Shown here piece after piece: positions 1 through 6,797 of a DNA stretch of 11,176 nucleotides. A model generated the notes under the pieces. The model worked only from the letters and a program-made list of their open reading frames with translations, was not told the DNA's origin and searched no databases. A program made the translations under genes and the position numbers. Every line of letters starts with the position of its first letter. Position 1 is the stretch's first letter. The DNA comes from Bacteroidales bacterium. Lineage in GTDB: Bacteria; Bacteroidota; Bacteroidia; Bacteroidales; UBA932. The DNA lies in NCBI GenBank assembly GCA_017383945.1, contig JAFNUQ010000158.1:1-11176 (forward strand), in the 5' to 3' direction.

Positions 1-130
1 CGTGTTGCAAACGCCCGATGAATTCATCAGCCGCAGCATTCTTGGCTGCTTCCACAATCTCAGCTTCCTCAGCATCCCATTTGCCATAGGCAATGTTAAA
101 GCTTACAGAATCAGAAAACAGGAACACGCA
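1..130 (-). pseudogene. ABC exporter ATP-binding domain, internal fragment
   Basis: This open frame has no start of its own and runs off the left edge. The minus-strand frame opens after a TGA at 157-155. From the TGC at 130-128 it reads CVFLFSDSVSFNIAYGKWDA, then a helix rich in Glu and Ala, and ends with DEFIGRLQH at the edge. This fits the stretch of an MsbA-like ABC exporter nucleotide-binding domain just after the Q-loop: the (V)LFSDSVxxNIAYG block, the EEEIxEAAKxA helix, then the (H)DFIxRLPxGYDT segment. Walker A would lie upstream and is absent. The ABC signature and Walker B would lie beyond the edge. About 43 codons are visible. The neighbouring outer-membrane protein gene runs into this fragment out of frame, so it is either the remains of a deletion or rearrangement, or an assembly chimera at a contig end. 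The family call is by eye from remembered motifs. Confidence 0.6.
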
Positions 131-302
131 TACCCAGATCACCACCCACAGCTGTCACGGCATTTCCAAGACCCATAGATCTGGCTGTACCGAAATATTC
201 GTTTCTGCTGACATTGATTCCGTCATACATATTCTGGGCTGACGCAACTCCGACAGAAAGCACCAGAGCAGAAACTGCTAAAAACAATCTATTCATTTTC
301 AT
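111..302 (-). pseudogene. FadL/OmpP1-like outer-membrane protein, N-terminal fragment
   Basis: A signal peptide is followed by the start of a Bacteroidales outer-membrane beta-barrel protein of the FadL/OmpP1 (hydrophobic-compound transport, sometimes labelled hemin receptor) type. Residues 1-22 form the signal peptide, with a short basic N-terminus, a hydrophobic core and a VASAQ cleavage region. The mature part carries NMYDGINVSRNEYFGTARSM, then GLGNAVTAVGGDLG, the recognisable start of this family, which normally continues into an INPAG-like segment. Here the homology stops at GGDLG, and the frame ends six residues later at a TGA (113-111), giving only 63 residues where the family has about 400-550. 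From about position 131 the DNA encodes an ABC ATPase piece in another frame. The start could be the first ATG (302) or the third codon (also ATG). It lies 16 nt downstream of the lipoprotein gene, so the two were probably co-transcribed. Confidence 0.6.
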
Positions 303-318
303 AAACTTCTAAATTAAA

Positions 319-1602
319 TTATCTACGGCCACCGCTTCTGCTACCGCCTGATGACGATCCACCGCTTCTGCTACCGCCACCACTAAATCCGCCGCCACTA
401 AATCCACCTCCACTGCTTCTGGTGCTTCCGTTGCTATAACTGCTGCGAGAAGAGCTATTGCTTGATGAGCTGCTGCGAGTTGTGCTAGAGCTGCTACGAG
501 TAGCGCTTGAGTTATTGCGATTTGAGGACGAATTACTTCTTGTTGCACTAGTGCCGGCATTGGTACCCCTGCGGTTGGAATTACTATTATTAAAATAGCT
601 GTTCCTATTGCTGTTACCAGAGCTGCCGCTGTTACTTCTGGTCGAAGTTCCGCTTGAACTTCTGGTCACACCAGAGCTACTGCTTCTAGTCGAGCCGCTG
701 ACGCTTGAATTGCTGCCGCTATTTCTATTAGAACTGCCACTGACGCTCGAGTTTGAATTTGAGCTAGTGCCGGCATTGGTAGTATTGGAAGGAACTCTGG
801 TAGGGTTATAGTTACCATCGCGGATTACAGTTCCCGCCGCACCATTCTGAGGCTGTTGAGGCTTAACTGCCTCGTTCTTTGGTTTGTCAGAACCTCCTCT
901 TGTACCGCCACCGATTATAGAAGAGCCAGCAGATCCGTAGGTGCCGTTGACTCCTGGTCTGCGACCTGCACTATTGTTTACCGGAAGACGATGTCCTGAT
1001 GTATTCAATGCAGGTTGAGTATACTTGCGCTCACCCCAATATCTGTTACCACTTGGAGAAAGACCTGGTTTTGGGTGACTTGGTTTAAAGTGGCCTCCTA
1101 CATGCCCAGGATGGTAGTGATTATGATGGTGATGATGGTGGTAATAATGATAGTAATGATCCCAATAATGAGAATGCCAGTGCCAATCCCAAGGATCATA
1201 GAACCAAGATCTATAGTGATATGGATAATAGAAAGGAGAATGATAGTATGAATAATGATAACGGTAGTAATATGGATGGTGCCAATACCAGTTATCAAAG
1301 ACGCTCAACGACACGCCGTAAAGAAGCCAAGCATCATCAAGCCAAGAGTCATCATCCTCTACAACGACATAAATAACGTCGTTGTCTTTTTCCATCTTGT
1401 TCATTTCTTCCTTAGCCAGATTAGCCGCAGCCATCCTTTCAAAGTCTTCTGAAGAGTATAGAACCGGCTCATCATTATTGACTGCAGATACAGGAGTGCC
1501 ATATATGCTGTCAAAATACCTTTGACTTGTAAGTTGTGCCATATTACCACACGAGACCATGACAAGTAGTAAAGGCAAGAAAAGTATTGATATGCGCTTC
1601 AT
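319..1602 (-). CDS. Lipoprotein with His/Tyr-rich core and Ser/Arg/Asn/Gly-rich tail
   Basis: A 427-residue predicted lipoprotein of unknown function. Residues 1-17 are a lipoprotein signal peptide ending in LVMVSC, so Cys18 should be lipidated. Residues 19-103 look like ordinary sequence with an acidic stretch (VVVEDDDSW, about 80-87). Residues 104-171 are extremely rich in Tyr, His and Trp, including a run of six His (155-160). Residues 172-260 are Pro/Gly-rich linker. Residues 261-427 are almost only Ser, Asn, Arg, Thr and Gly, ending with two GGGFSGGG-like units and GGRR. Bacteroidales proteins of this composition have sometimes been labelled vitellogenin-like because of the Ser-rich stretch; that is a compositional resemblance, not a function. 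The His/aromatic core could bind metal or stain-like ligands, and the basic tail could contact acidic polymers; both are inferences. The start is supported by an AGGAG at 1611-1615. The gene is transcribed away from proS and towards the OMP fragment. Confidence 0.8.
   Translation of the reverse strand: MKRISILFLPLLLVMVSCGNMAQLTSQRYFDSIYGTPVSAVNNDEPVLYSSEDFERMAAANLAKEEMNKMEKDNDVIYVVVEDDDSWLDDAWLLYGVSLSVFDNWYWHHPYYYRYHYSYYHSPFYYPYHYRSWFYDPWDWHWHSHYWDHYYHYYHHHHHHNHYHPGHVGGHFKPSHPKPGLSPSGNRYWGERKYTQPALNTSGHRLPVNNSAGRRPGVNGTYGSAGSSIIGGGTRGGSDKPKNEAVKPQQPQNGAAGTVIRDGNYNPTRVPSNTTNAGTSSNSNSSVSGSSNRNSGSNSSVSGSTRSSSSGVTRSSSGTSTRSNSGSSGNSNRNSYFNNSNSNRRGTNAGTSATRSNSSSNRNNSSATRSSSSTTRSSSSSNSSSRSSYSNGSTRSSGGGFSGGGFSGGGSRSGGSSSGGSRSGGRR
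329..378 (-). repeat. 20-bp direct repeat in lipoprotein tail
   Basis: The 20-bp sequence at 329-348 recurs perfectly at 359-378 with a 30-bp period. It encodes the repeated GGSRSGG units of the C-terminal tail. Identity at the DNA level, rather than only in protein, suggests recent duplication or slippage. The ORF stays intact because the period is a multiple of three. Confidence 0.85.
548..781 (-). repeat. 18-bp direct repeat pair in lipoprotein tail
   Basis: CTAGTGCCGGCATTGGTA occurs at 548-565 and again at 764-781 on the plus strand, 216 bp apart (72 codons, in frame). It encodes the TNAGTS unit twice on the minus strand. The surrounding Ser/Arg/Asn codons are also similar but degenerate. 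This suggests that the tail grew by internal duplication. Confidence 0.75.
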
Positions 1603-1610
1603 AATATTAT

Positions 1611-1615
1611 CTCCT
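1611..1615 (-). promoter_or_regulatory. Shine-Dalgarno AGGAG of the lipoprotein gene
   Basis: The minus strand reads AGGAG eight bases before the lipoprotein ATG (1602-1600). It decides the start codon. It stands out because most genes in this window, as in Bacteroidota generally, lack a clear Shine-Dalgarno sequence. Confidence 0.6.
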
Positions 1616-1631
1616 AATAAACAAAAGTTCT

Positions 1632-1639
1632 TATCTTTG
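1632..1639 (+). promoter_or_regulatory. Probable proS promoter, -7 element TATCTTTG
   Basis: TATCTTTG matches the Bacteroidota sigma-ABfr -7 consensus TAnnTTTG. No good TTTG -33 element is seen about 20 bases upstream; TTAT at 1607-1610 is the best candidate. Transcription from here would give a leader of about 110 nt before the proS ATG at 1755. That leader holds an imperfect hairpin (1661-1692) and a run of nine A (1706-1714). Confidence 0.5.
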
Positions 1640-1644
1640 CATCT

Positions 1645-1692
1645 TTAATAGTGCATAGAGATATACAACATAGGTATCCTCCTTATGTATAT
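1645..1692 (-). other. Imperfect hairpin and 8-codon leader ORF with strong Shine-Dalgarno
   Basis: On the minus strand a full AAGGAGG (1684-1678) stands six bases before an ATG (1671). That ATG opens a nine-codon frame, MLYISMHY followed by TAA (ending at 1645), upstream of the lipoprotein gene. The same bases form an imperfect inverted repeat: ATATAC (1661-1666) against GTATAT (1687-1692), and ACATAGG (1668-1674) against CCTTATGT (1681-1688) with one bulge. Folding would bury both the SD and the ATG of the small frame. It also lies in the proS leader on the other strand. A translated leader peptide or a regulatory hairpin is possible, but chance is a real alternative in AT-rich intergenic DNA. 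Confidence 0.2.
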
Positions 1693-1754
1693 AGATGCAA
1701 TTTTCAAAAAAAAACGCAGAAATACAATTTAATATTAGCTAAAAAGAAGAAATT

Positions 1755-3233
1755 ATGGCTAAAGAAGTAACAAAACGCGCCGAAAATTATTCACAGTGGT
1801 ACAACGACTTAGCTCTTAAAGCAGATCTGGCAGAGCAGTCAGCAGTAAGAGGTTGTATGGTGATCAAACCATATGGTTATGCAATCTGGGAGACAATGCA
1901 GCACACTCTTGACGCTATGTTCAAGAAGACTGGTGTTCAGAACGCATATTTTCCACTTTTCATCCCTAAGTCTTTCTTCTCAAGAGAAGCTGAGCATGTG
2001 GCAGGCTTTGCCAAGGAATGTGCTGTTGTAACTCATCACAGACTCATGAATGACCCTGATGGCAACGGAATCGTAGTTGACCCGTCAGCTAAGCTTGAGG
2101 AAGAGCTCATCGTGCGTCCAACTTCTGAAACCATCATATGGAATACATACAAAAATTGGATTACATCGTGGAGAGACCTTCCAATCCTCTGCAACCAGTG
2201 GTGTAATGTTGTGAGATGGGAGATGCGCACACGTCTCTTCCTTCGCACTGCCGAATTCCTCTGGCAGGAGGGTCACACTGCACACGCCACATCACAGGAG
2301 GCTCAGGATAAGGCTATGGAGATGGTTAAGATCTATGCTGACTTTGCTCGTAACGTAATGGCATTGCCAGTAATCGTCGGCCACAAGAGTCCAAACGAGA
2401 GATTTGCAGGTGCTCTTGACACATTGACAATCGAGGCAATGATGCAGGACGGCAAAGCGCTTCAGGCAGGAACATCTCACTTCCTTGGTCAGAACTTCGC
2501 AAAATCATTTGACGTTCAGTTTACCAACAAAGAAGGCAAGCAGGAATATGTATGGGCTACATCTTGGGGCGTGAGCACACGTTTGATGGGCGCTCTCATT
2601 ATGGCACACGGCGACGATAACGGACTTGTTCTTCCTCCAAAGCTCGCTCCTATCCAGGTCGTTATGGTTCCTATCTACAGAACAGATGAGGAGCATAATG
2701 CTGTGCTTGACAAGATGTATGAGATCAAGAAGGCTCTTGAAGCTATGGGTATCAGCAGCAAGATTGACGACAGAGATACTCTCCGTCCAGGATTCAAGTT
2801 TGCAGAGTGGGAGCTCAAGGGCGTACCAGTCAGACTCGCAATGGGTGCAAGAGATTTGGGCAACGGCACTATCGAGGTAGCTCGTAGAGATACCCTCACC
2901 AAGGAGACAATGCCACTTGAGGGCATAGCTGAGCACATCAACGGCCTCCTTGAAGATATCCAGCAGAACATCTATCAGAAGGCTCTCGATTTCCGCAACT
3001 CACGCGTTGAGAATTGCGACTCTTGGGAAGAATTCAAAGAGAAGATCGGCACAGGACGTTTCCTCCTCTGCCATTGGGATGGCACTGCAGAGACAGAACA
3101 GGCTATCAAGGATGCCACAAAAGCTACTATTAGATGTATCCCTATTGACAGTTTTGTGAGCGAGGAAGAGGGTGTAGATATCTTCTCTGGCAAACCTTCT
3201 AAGGGAAGAGTTGTATTTGGTATCGCCTACTAA
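1755..3233 (+). CDS. proS: Prolyl-tRNA synthetase, eukaryote/archaeon-like type
   Basis: A class IIa synthetase that charges tRNA-Pro with proline in the cytoplasm. The 492-residue length fits the short form without the bacterial INS editing insertion. Motif 1 lies around residues 38-75. The TxE proline-binding loop is in RPTSETIIW (121-129). Motif 2 runs from RWEMRTR (154-160) to [12 protein letters not shown] (168-179). Motif 3 is in [20 protein letters not shown] (272-291). The anticodon-binding domain spans about 300-400. The C-terminal domain ends in the conserved aromatic tail VVFGIAY. The Cys cluster that binds zinc in other members of this type is only partly present (Cys421, Cys439, Cys461), with [10 protein letters not shown] where other members have more Cys. 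I believe this is usual in this phylum. The ATG follows a purine-rich AAGAAGAAATT. The stop is 12 nt before the DUF3078 gene, so it is probably the first gene of an operon with that gene and tilS. Confidence 0.97.
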   Translation: MAKEVTKRAENYSQWYNDLALKADLAEQSAVRGCMVIKPYGYAIWETMQHTLDAMFKKTGVQNAYFPLFIPKSFFSREAEHVAGFAKECAVVTHHRLMNDPDGNGIVVDPSAKLEEELIVRPTSETIIWNTYKNWITSWRDLPILCNQWCNVVRWEMRTRLFLRTAEFLWQEGHTAHATSQEAQDKAMEMVKIYADFARNVMALPVIVGHKSPNERFAGALDTLTIEAMMQDGKALQAGTSHFLGQNFAKSFDVQFTNKEGKQEYVWATSWGVSTRLMGALIMAHGDDNGLVLPPKLAPIQVVMVPIYRTDEEHNAVLDKMYEIKKALEAMGISSKIDDRDTLRPGFKFAEWELKGVPVRLAMGARDLGNGTIEVARRDTLTKETMPLEGIAEHINGLLEDIQQNIYQKALDFRNSRVENCDSWEEFKEKIGTGRFLLCHWDGTAETEQAIKDATKATIRCIPIDSFVSEEEGVDIFSGKPSKGRVVFGIAY

Positions 3234-3245
3234 AAAAAACAGAAA

Positions 3246-4244
3246 ATGAAGAGATTATTTTTGACAATTATAGCAGTTATAGCTTCTGCAAGCTTTCTCC
3301 ATGCACAAAACGACGTGCAGAAGGCTGCTGCTGAAGCTGCAGCTGCATTACTTGAAGCGCCAACCCAGCAAGAGGAAGTCCAAAAGCCAAACTATTGGAA
3401 ACAATCTGCTACTTTGGATCTCGGCTTTAACCAAACAGGTCTCTTCAGCTGGGCAAAAGGTGGTTACAACACATTGGCGCTCAATACCGGTATTTTAGCT
3501 CAGGCCAATTATGCCAAGGATCTCACCTCGTGGACAAACAAATTGAACCTGAAGTATGGATTCCTCTGGTCAGAAGACAAGAAGAACCTTCTGCAGAAGA
3601 ACAACGACTTGATCGATTTCAAGAGCCGACTCACATACAAATCTGCAAAAGACAGCAAATGGAACTTTTCTGCTTCGTTTGACTTCCTCTCGCAGTTTAC
3701 CCGCAGCTATGACTCATACAAGCAGGATGAGAACAGCGGCAAATGGAACGGCAGACTCAAATCTGGTTTCCTCTCCCCTGCCACCGCCGAGTTTGGTCTT
3801 GGTATGGAGTGGATTCCGAGTTCGTGGATCAAAGTCAATGTTGCTCCTCTTACCGGTAGTTTCAAGATCTGTACTATTGAAGATCTGAGAAAGAACTATG
3901 GTATGAAGCTCAAGGAAGAAGGACTCGACAGCAGTATCGGCGACAACTACAGGAGCTCTCTCTTCCAGCTTGGTGCCAAGATCACAATGGACTTCAAGGC
4001 CAGAATCAACGACAATTTCAGCTACGACACAACATTGTCTTTGTTCACAGACTACTTGAGCGACCCATTCAATAGCAATCGTGTCAACTGGGATAACAGA
4101 ATTTCATTCCATGTAGCTAAGTATTTCAAGATATCTCTTGACACCTGGCTCATCTATGACCCTCTCGTGACAATCGAGGGATCAAGAAAAGTACAGTTTA
4201 AAGAATACTTTGCAATCAGTTTCACATACACATTTGCAAAATAA
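3246..4244 (+). CDS. DUF3078-type outer-membrane beta-barrel protein
   Basis: A 332-residue secreted protein resembling the DUF3078 family of Bacteroidota, which are predicted outer-membrane barrels of unknown role. Residues 1-20 are a signal peptide (SFLHA before Gln21). Residues 22-46 form an Ala/Glu/Gln-rich linker. From Tyr50 the sequence alternates polar and hydrophobic residues like beta strands. It opens with the family's NYWKQSATLDLGFNQTGLFS block followed by WAKGGYN, then strands with W..KLNLKYGF, WNFSASFDFLSQF and GLGMEWIPSSWIKVNVAPLT. The last strand, YFAISFTYTFAK, has aromatic residues near the C-terminus, as expected for BAM-assembled barrels. The gene starts 12 nt after proS. 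Its TAA overlaps the tilS ATG by one base (TAATG), which suggests translational coupling. The function and any ligand are unknown; the link to tRNA genes may be positional only. Confidence 0.8.
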   Translation: MKRLFLTIIAVIASASFLHAQNDVQKAAAEAAAALLEAPTQQEEVQKPNYWKQSATLDLGFNQTGLFSWAKGGYNTLALNTGILAQANYAKDLTSWTNKLNLKYGFLWSEDKKNLLQKNNDLIDFKSRLTYKSAKDSKWNFSASFDFLSQFTRSYDSYKQDENSGKWNGRLKSGFLSPATAEFGLGMEWIPSSWIKVNVAPLTGSFKICTIEDLRKNYGMKLKEEGLDSSIGDNYRSSLFQLGAKITMDFKARINDNFSYDTTLSLFTDYLSDPFNSNRVNWDNRISFHVAKYFKISLDTWLIYDPLVTIEGSRKVQFKEYFAISFTYTFAK

Positions 4245-5470
4245 TGAAACAGATTCTTCTCGCAGTCAGCGGAGGCATTGATTCAATGTATATGGCTAAT
4301 AGGGCTTCGGAACTTTTCCCCGAGGCCCATTTTGCCGTAGCACATTGCAATTTCCAGCTGCGCGGAAAAGAATCTGACGATGACGAGGAATTTGTTGAAA
4401 ACTGGTGCAAGGAGCATCATCTCAAGTGCTTTGTAAAACGTTTTGACACAAGGGAATCTGCAGCCGAGCAAGGCATCAGCATCGAGATGGCGGCAAGGCA
4501 GCTGCGATATGAATGGTTTGAACAGCTGCGCACAGAACTAGGATTTGATGCAATCGCCACCGCTCATAACGCCTGCGACAACGCCGAAACGATGATTCTC
4601 AATCTGCTGCGCGGAACCGGCATCAAGGGCATCTGCGGGATGAGCAGCACTGAGCGCATAATCCGTCCATTATTGGGCATTGAGCGGAAAGATATTGAGA
4701 ATTGGATGAATTCTCACGGCTTAACCTGGCGAGAGGATAGTAGCAACGGGCAGAACATCTACAAACGCAACATGATCAGAAGGGAGATTTTCCCTCTATT
4801 CGCGCAGCTCAATCCCTCATACATCAAGACCTTAAATTCGGACATGGAGAGGTTTGCGCAGGTAGGCAGCATTGCCGATGATTATGTTAAGGCGGTGCGC
4901 AAAACAGTCCTACATCCTGACGGTCGCATTAATCTGCACAAGCTCCAAGAGTTCAAACATTGGGAATATGCTCTTTGGAATTTACTCGAAGGAAGCGGAA
5001 TCAGCAGCAGCGAGTTTGCAGACCTTACTGCATGCATAAAAGCAGGACGCCAGATTGCAGGGAAATGCTTCGGCCCTGTTATCGGAACAACCAACAGCCT
5101 GATTATCAATAGTCAGAAGAGAGAAAAAAGGGAAATAAAAGTTGAGCTGATCCTAAGAAACGAGTTAACGTCTCTGATTACTGAACCCGGTGTGATATTG
5201 CTGGATGCTGACAAAATCAGTATGCCGCTGAAAATACGCGGATGGAAAGAAGGCGATTGGATGAGACCTCTAGGTATGAAAGGCAAGAAGAAGCTTTCAG
5301 ACCTTTTTACTGACCTGAAATATTCTGCTCTAGACAAAGCCGAAGCTCAAGTGATAGAACTTGAGGGCTCACACATTGCGGCTCTGGTGGGGGTCAGGAT
5401 TGATGACCGTGTAAAGGTAGATGATAAAACTGAGAATGTACTGAGAATCAGCTATTCTTCAATCAAATAG
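4244..5470 (+). CDS. tilS: tRNA(Ile)-lysidine synthetase
   Basis: This enzyme uses ATP and lysine to convert cytidine-34 of tRNA-Ile(CAU) into lysidine, which switches both codon reading and charging from Met to Ile. It is normally essential. The N-terminal PP-loop is SGGIDS (residues 9-14). Family blocks follow: HCNFQLRGKESDDDE (34-48), AARQLRYEWF (83-92), ATAHNACDNAETMILNLLRG (105-124), RPLL (141-144) and WREDSSN...YKRNMIRREIFP (162-184). A middle domain of about 200-320 is followed by the TilS_C domain with LKIRGWKEGDWMRPLGMKGK (329-348) and KLSDLF (350-355). The length of 408 is slightly under the usual 430-460. The start is fixed by its 1-nt overlap with the DUF3078 stop. Its last 19 bases overlap the 3' end of the opposing ftsB gene. 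Confidence 0.95.
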   Translation: MKQILLAVSGGIDSMYMANRASELFPEAHFAVAHCNFQLRGKESDDDEEFVENWCKEHHLKCFVKRFDTRESAAEQGISIEMAARQLRYEWFEQLRTELGFDAIATAHNACDNAETMILNLLRGTGIKGICGMSSTERIIRPLLGIERKDIENWMNSHGLTWREDSSNGQNIYKRNMIRREIFPLFAQLNPSYIKTLNSDMERFAQVGSIADDYVKAVRKTVLHPDGRINLHKLQEFKHWEYALWNLLEGSGISSSEFADLTACIKAGRQIAGKCFGPVIGTTNSLIINSQKREKREIKVELILRNELTSLITEPGVILLDADKISMPLKIRGWKEGDWMRPLGMKGKKKLSDLFTDLKYSALDKAEAQVIELEGSHIAALVGVRIDDRVKVDDKTENVLRISYSSIK

Positions 5471-5784
5471 ACTGTCTCGCCCGGCTCTGCAAAATAGAAC
5501 TGCTCGCGAGCATAGGTTTCCAAAGAATCTTTATTTGAAGTCAGTGTCTGGATCTGATCGCCAAGAGTCCTTATCTCATTTTGATAATTCTCTATCTGTC
5601 TGTTCTGTTTATTCAAAGTCACGCCGGCACTGACCCAGGTGATGATATTGTCCTTCTTGATAAACAGGAAAAGCACAAAAACTCCCAATGCAATTATTGC
5701 AAAACGAAGGAAGGAGCGCTGCTGAGTAGCAGAGCCATCTTTGCTCTTATCCCATAAATCTTTGAAACGAGAGGACATAATCAT
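5452..5784 (-). CDS. Septum formation initiator, FtsB/DivIC family
   Basis: A small bitopic division protein of 110 residues. In other bacteria FtsB/DivIC forms a complex with FtsL and FtsQ (DivIB) at the septum and helps activate septal peptidoglycan synthesis. Residues 1-24 are a short cytoplasmic tail rich in charge, 25-42 a single membrane helix (FLRFAIIALGVFVLFLFI), and about 55-90 a periplasmic coiled coil (LNKQNRQIENYQNEIRTLGD and on). The family's C-terminal signature is LETYAREQFYFAEPGETVYL (88-107). Two in-phase ATGs, at 5784 and 5778, could start it; the first is taken here. It has its own promoter in the dyad at 5793-5840 and ends inside the tilS 3' end. Size and motif order are normal. 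I leave the symbol empty because ftsB and divIC are both used. Confidence 0.9.
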   Translation of the reverse strand: MIMSSRFKDLWDKSKDGSATQQRSFLRFAIIALGVFVLFLFIKKDNIITWVSAGVTLNKQNRQIENYQNEIRTLGDQIQTLTSNKDSLETYAREQFYFAEPGETVYLIEE

Positions 5785-5792
5785 TAAAATAA

Positions 5793-5840
5793 ATTAGTAA
5801 GGATAGACAAAAATAATTAATTTTGTCAAATCTGACTAAT
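5793..5840. promoter_or_regulatory. Symmetric bidirectional promoter between ftsB/divIC and the nucleotidyltransferase
   Basis: The plus strand has TTAG (5794-5797), a 20-base spacer and TAATTTTG (5818-5825), a TAnnTTTG -7 match. The minus strand has TTAG (5839-5836), a 20-base spacer and TATTTTTG (5815-5808), also a match. Both promoters share one dyad axis at 5816.5: ATTAGT (5793-5798) mirrors ACTAAT (5835-5840), and GACAAAA (5806-5812) mirrors TTTTGTC (5821-5827) around an eight-base centre. The -7 elements of both directions therefore face each other and overlap the inner palindrome, so only one polymerase could fit at a time. Transcription would start about 26 nt before the plus-strand ATG (5858) and about 20 nt before the ftsB start. 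Confidence 0.6.
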
Positions 5841-5857
5841 AAAAACTTTACAATAAA

Positions 5858-6793
5858 ATGAAACCTACACTATTAGTTCTTGCAGCCGGTATGGGCAGCC
5901 GCTACGGCGGTCTCAAGCAGATGGACGGTCTTGGTCCAAACAATGAAACTATCATTGATTATTCTATTTATGACGCAGTAGAAGCCGGATTCGGTAAGGT
6001 TGTCTACATCGTGCGCGAGTACTTCCTTGACCAGTTCAAGCAGACTGTAGCTGAGAAATATAGCAACGTAAAGTGCTGCGACGGCTCTCCACTTGAGTTT
6101 GTTTTTGTAACCCAGGAGCTCAATAAGATTCCTTCACAGTTTAACCTCAACCCTGAAAGACAGAAGCCTTGGGGTACTGCCCACGCAGTTTTGATGGCAA
6201 AGGATGTTATCAATGAGCCATTTGTAGTAATCAACGGTGACGACTTCTATGGCAAGGAGTCTTTCAAGATTGCTGCTCAGTGGTGCCAGAATCATAAGGA
6301 CAGCAAGGGCATCTATGCTATCGTGGGCTTTGAGCTTGAGAATACCCTCAGCGAGTCAGGTGGTGTATCAAGAGGTATCTGCCATTACAACGAGGCATCT
6401 GAGCTCACAGATGTAGTTGAGCACCTCAACATCATCAAGGAGGAAGATGGCGTAGTGCGTGGTGATAACTCAATCACTTCAGAGAGAGTAGTGCTCAATG
6501 GTGGTGACCTCTGTTCTATGAATATGTGGTGCTTCACTCCTGACTATTTTGAAGCTAGTGAGAAAATCTTTGTCAGCTTCCTTGAGGAGAATATCAATGA
6601 GCTCAAGAAAGAGTACTATATCCCTTATGCCATCGATGTAATGATTAATGGCGGCGGCGCAAAGTGCGACGTGGTTTCTACTCCATCACACTGGTTTGGT
6701 GTTACCTACAAAGAAGACAGACCAGCTGTTGTAGCTAAGTTTGCGGAGCTTGCAGAGGCAGGTATCTACCCTTCTCCTCTTTATAAGAAGTAA
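5858..6793 (+). CDS. Sugar-nucleotidyltransferase-like protein
   Basis: A 311-residue cytoplasmic GT-A-fold NTP transferase, predicted to join a nucleotide to a sugar phosphate. The N-terminal nucleotide-binding motif is LAAGMGSRYGGLKQ (8-21). The sugar-phosphate and metal-site blocks are PWGTAHAVL (104-112) and INGDDFYG (125-132), with Asp127 and Asp128 the likely metal ligands. Later blocks are GGVSRG (168-173), LNGGDLCSMNMWCF (213-226) and the C-terminal WFGVTYKEDRP (279-289), where Lys285 may be catalytic or substrate-binding. The length fits standalone Bacteroidota members. No sugar kinase, epimerase or glycosyltransferase lies nearby, so the sugar cannot be named. It has its own promoter and is followed four bases later by the CPBP gene, probably as a two-gene transcript. 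Confidence 0.85.
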   Translation: MKPTLLVLAAGMGSRYGGLKQMDGLGPNNETIIDYSIYDAVEAGFGKVVYIVREYFLDQFKQTVAEKYSNVKCCDGSPLEFVFVTQELNKIPSQFNLNPERQKPWGTAHAVLMAKDVINEPFVVINGDDFYGKESFKIAAQWCQNHKDSKGIYAIVGFELENTLSESGGVSRGICHYNEASELTDVVEHLNIIKEEDGVVRGDNSITSERVVLNGGDLCSMNMWCFTPDYFEASEKIFVSFLEENINELKKEYYIPYAIDVMINGGGAKCDVVSTPSHWFGVTYKEDRPAVVAKFAELAEAGIYPSPLYKK

Positions 6794-6797
6794 TTTT

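Noticed and set aside
309..560. 83-residue Ala/Val/Gln-rich minus-strand frame
   Set aside because: It is the shadow of the repetitive Ser/Gly tail of the lipoprotein gene in another frame, with the monotonous composition expected from its repeats.
608..811. 67-residue Leu/Glu/Pro-rich plus-strand frame
   Set aside because: Antisense reading of the Ser/Asn/Arg codons of the lipoprotein tail. It has no promoter or family resemblance.
1015..1251. 78-residue Ile/Met-rich plus-strand frame that looks membrane-like
   Set aside because: It is the antisense of the His/Tyr-rich block. The hydrophobicity comes from reading CAT/TAT codons in reverse.
2505..2936. 143-residue minus-strand frame inside proS
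   Set aside because: proS is intact and clearly coding on the plus strand. The antisense frame has no recognisable domain or start signal.
5505..5516. Perfect palindrome TGCTCGCGAGCA near the ftsB 3' end
   Set aside because: It leaves no workable hairpin loop and has no following T-run, and it lies within normal ftsB codons (the AREQF region), so it is not a terminator.
6741..6797. 19-residue N-terminal extension of the CPBP protein
   Set aside because: It overlaps the end of the nucleotidyltransferase gene in another frame. The ATG at 6798 gives normal spacing and a sensible N-terminus.
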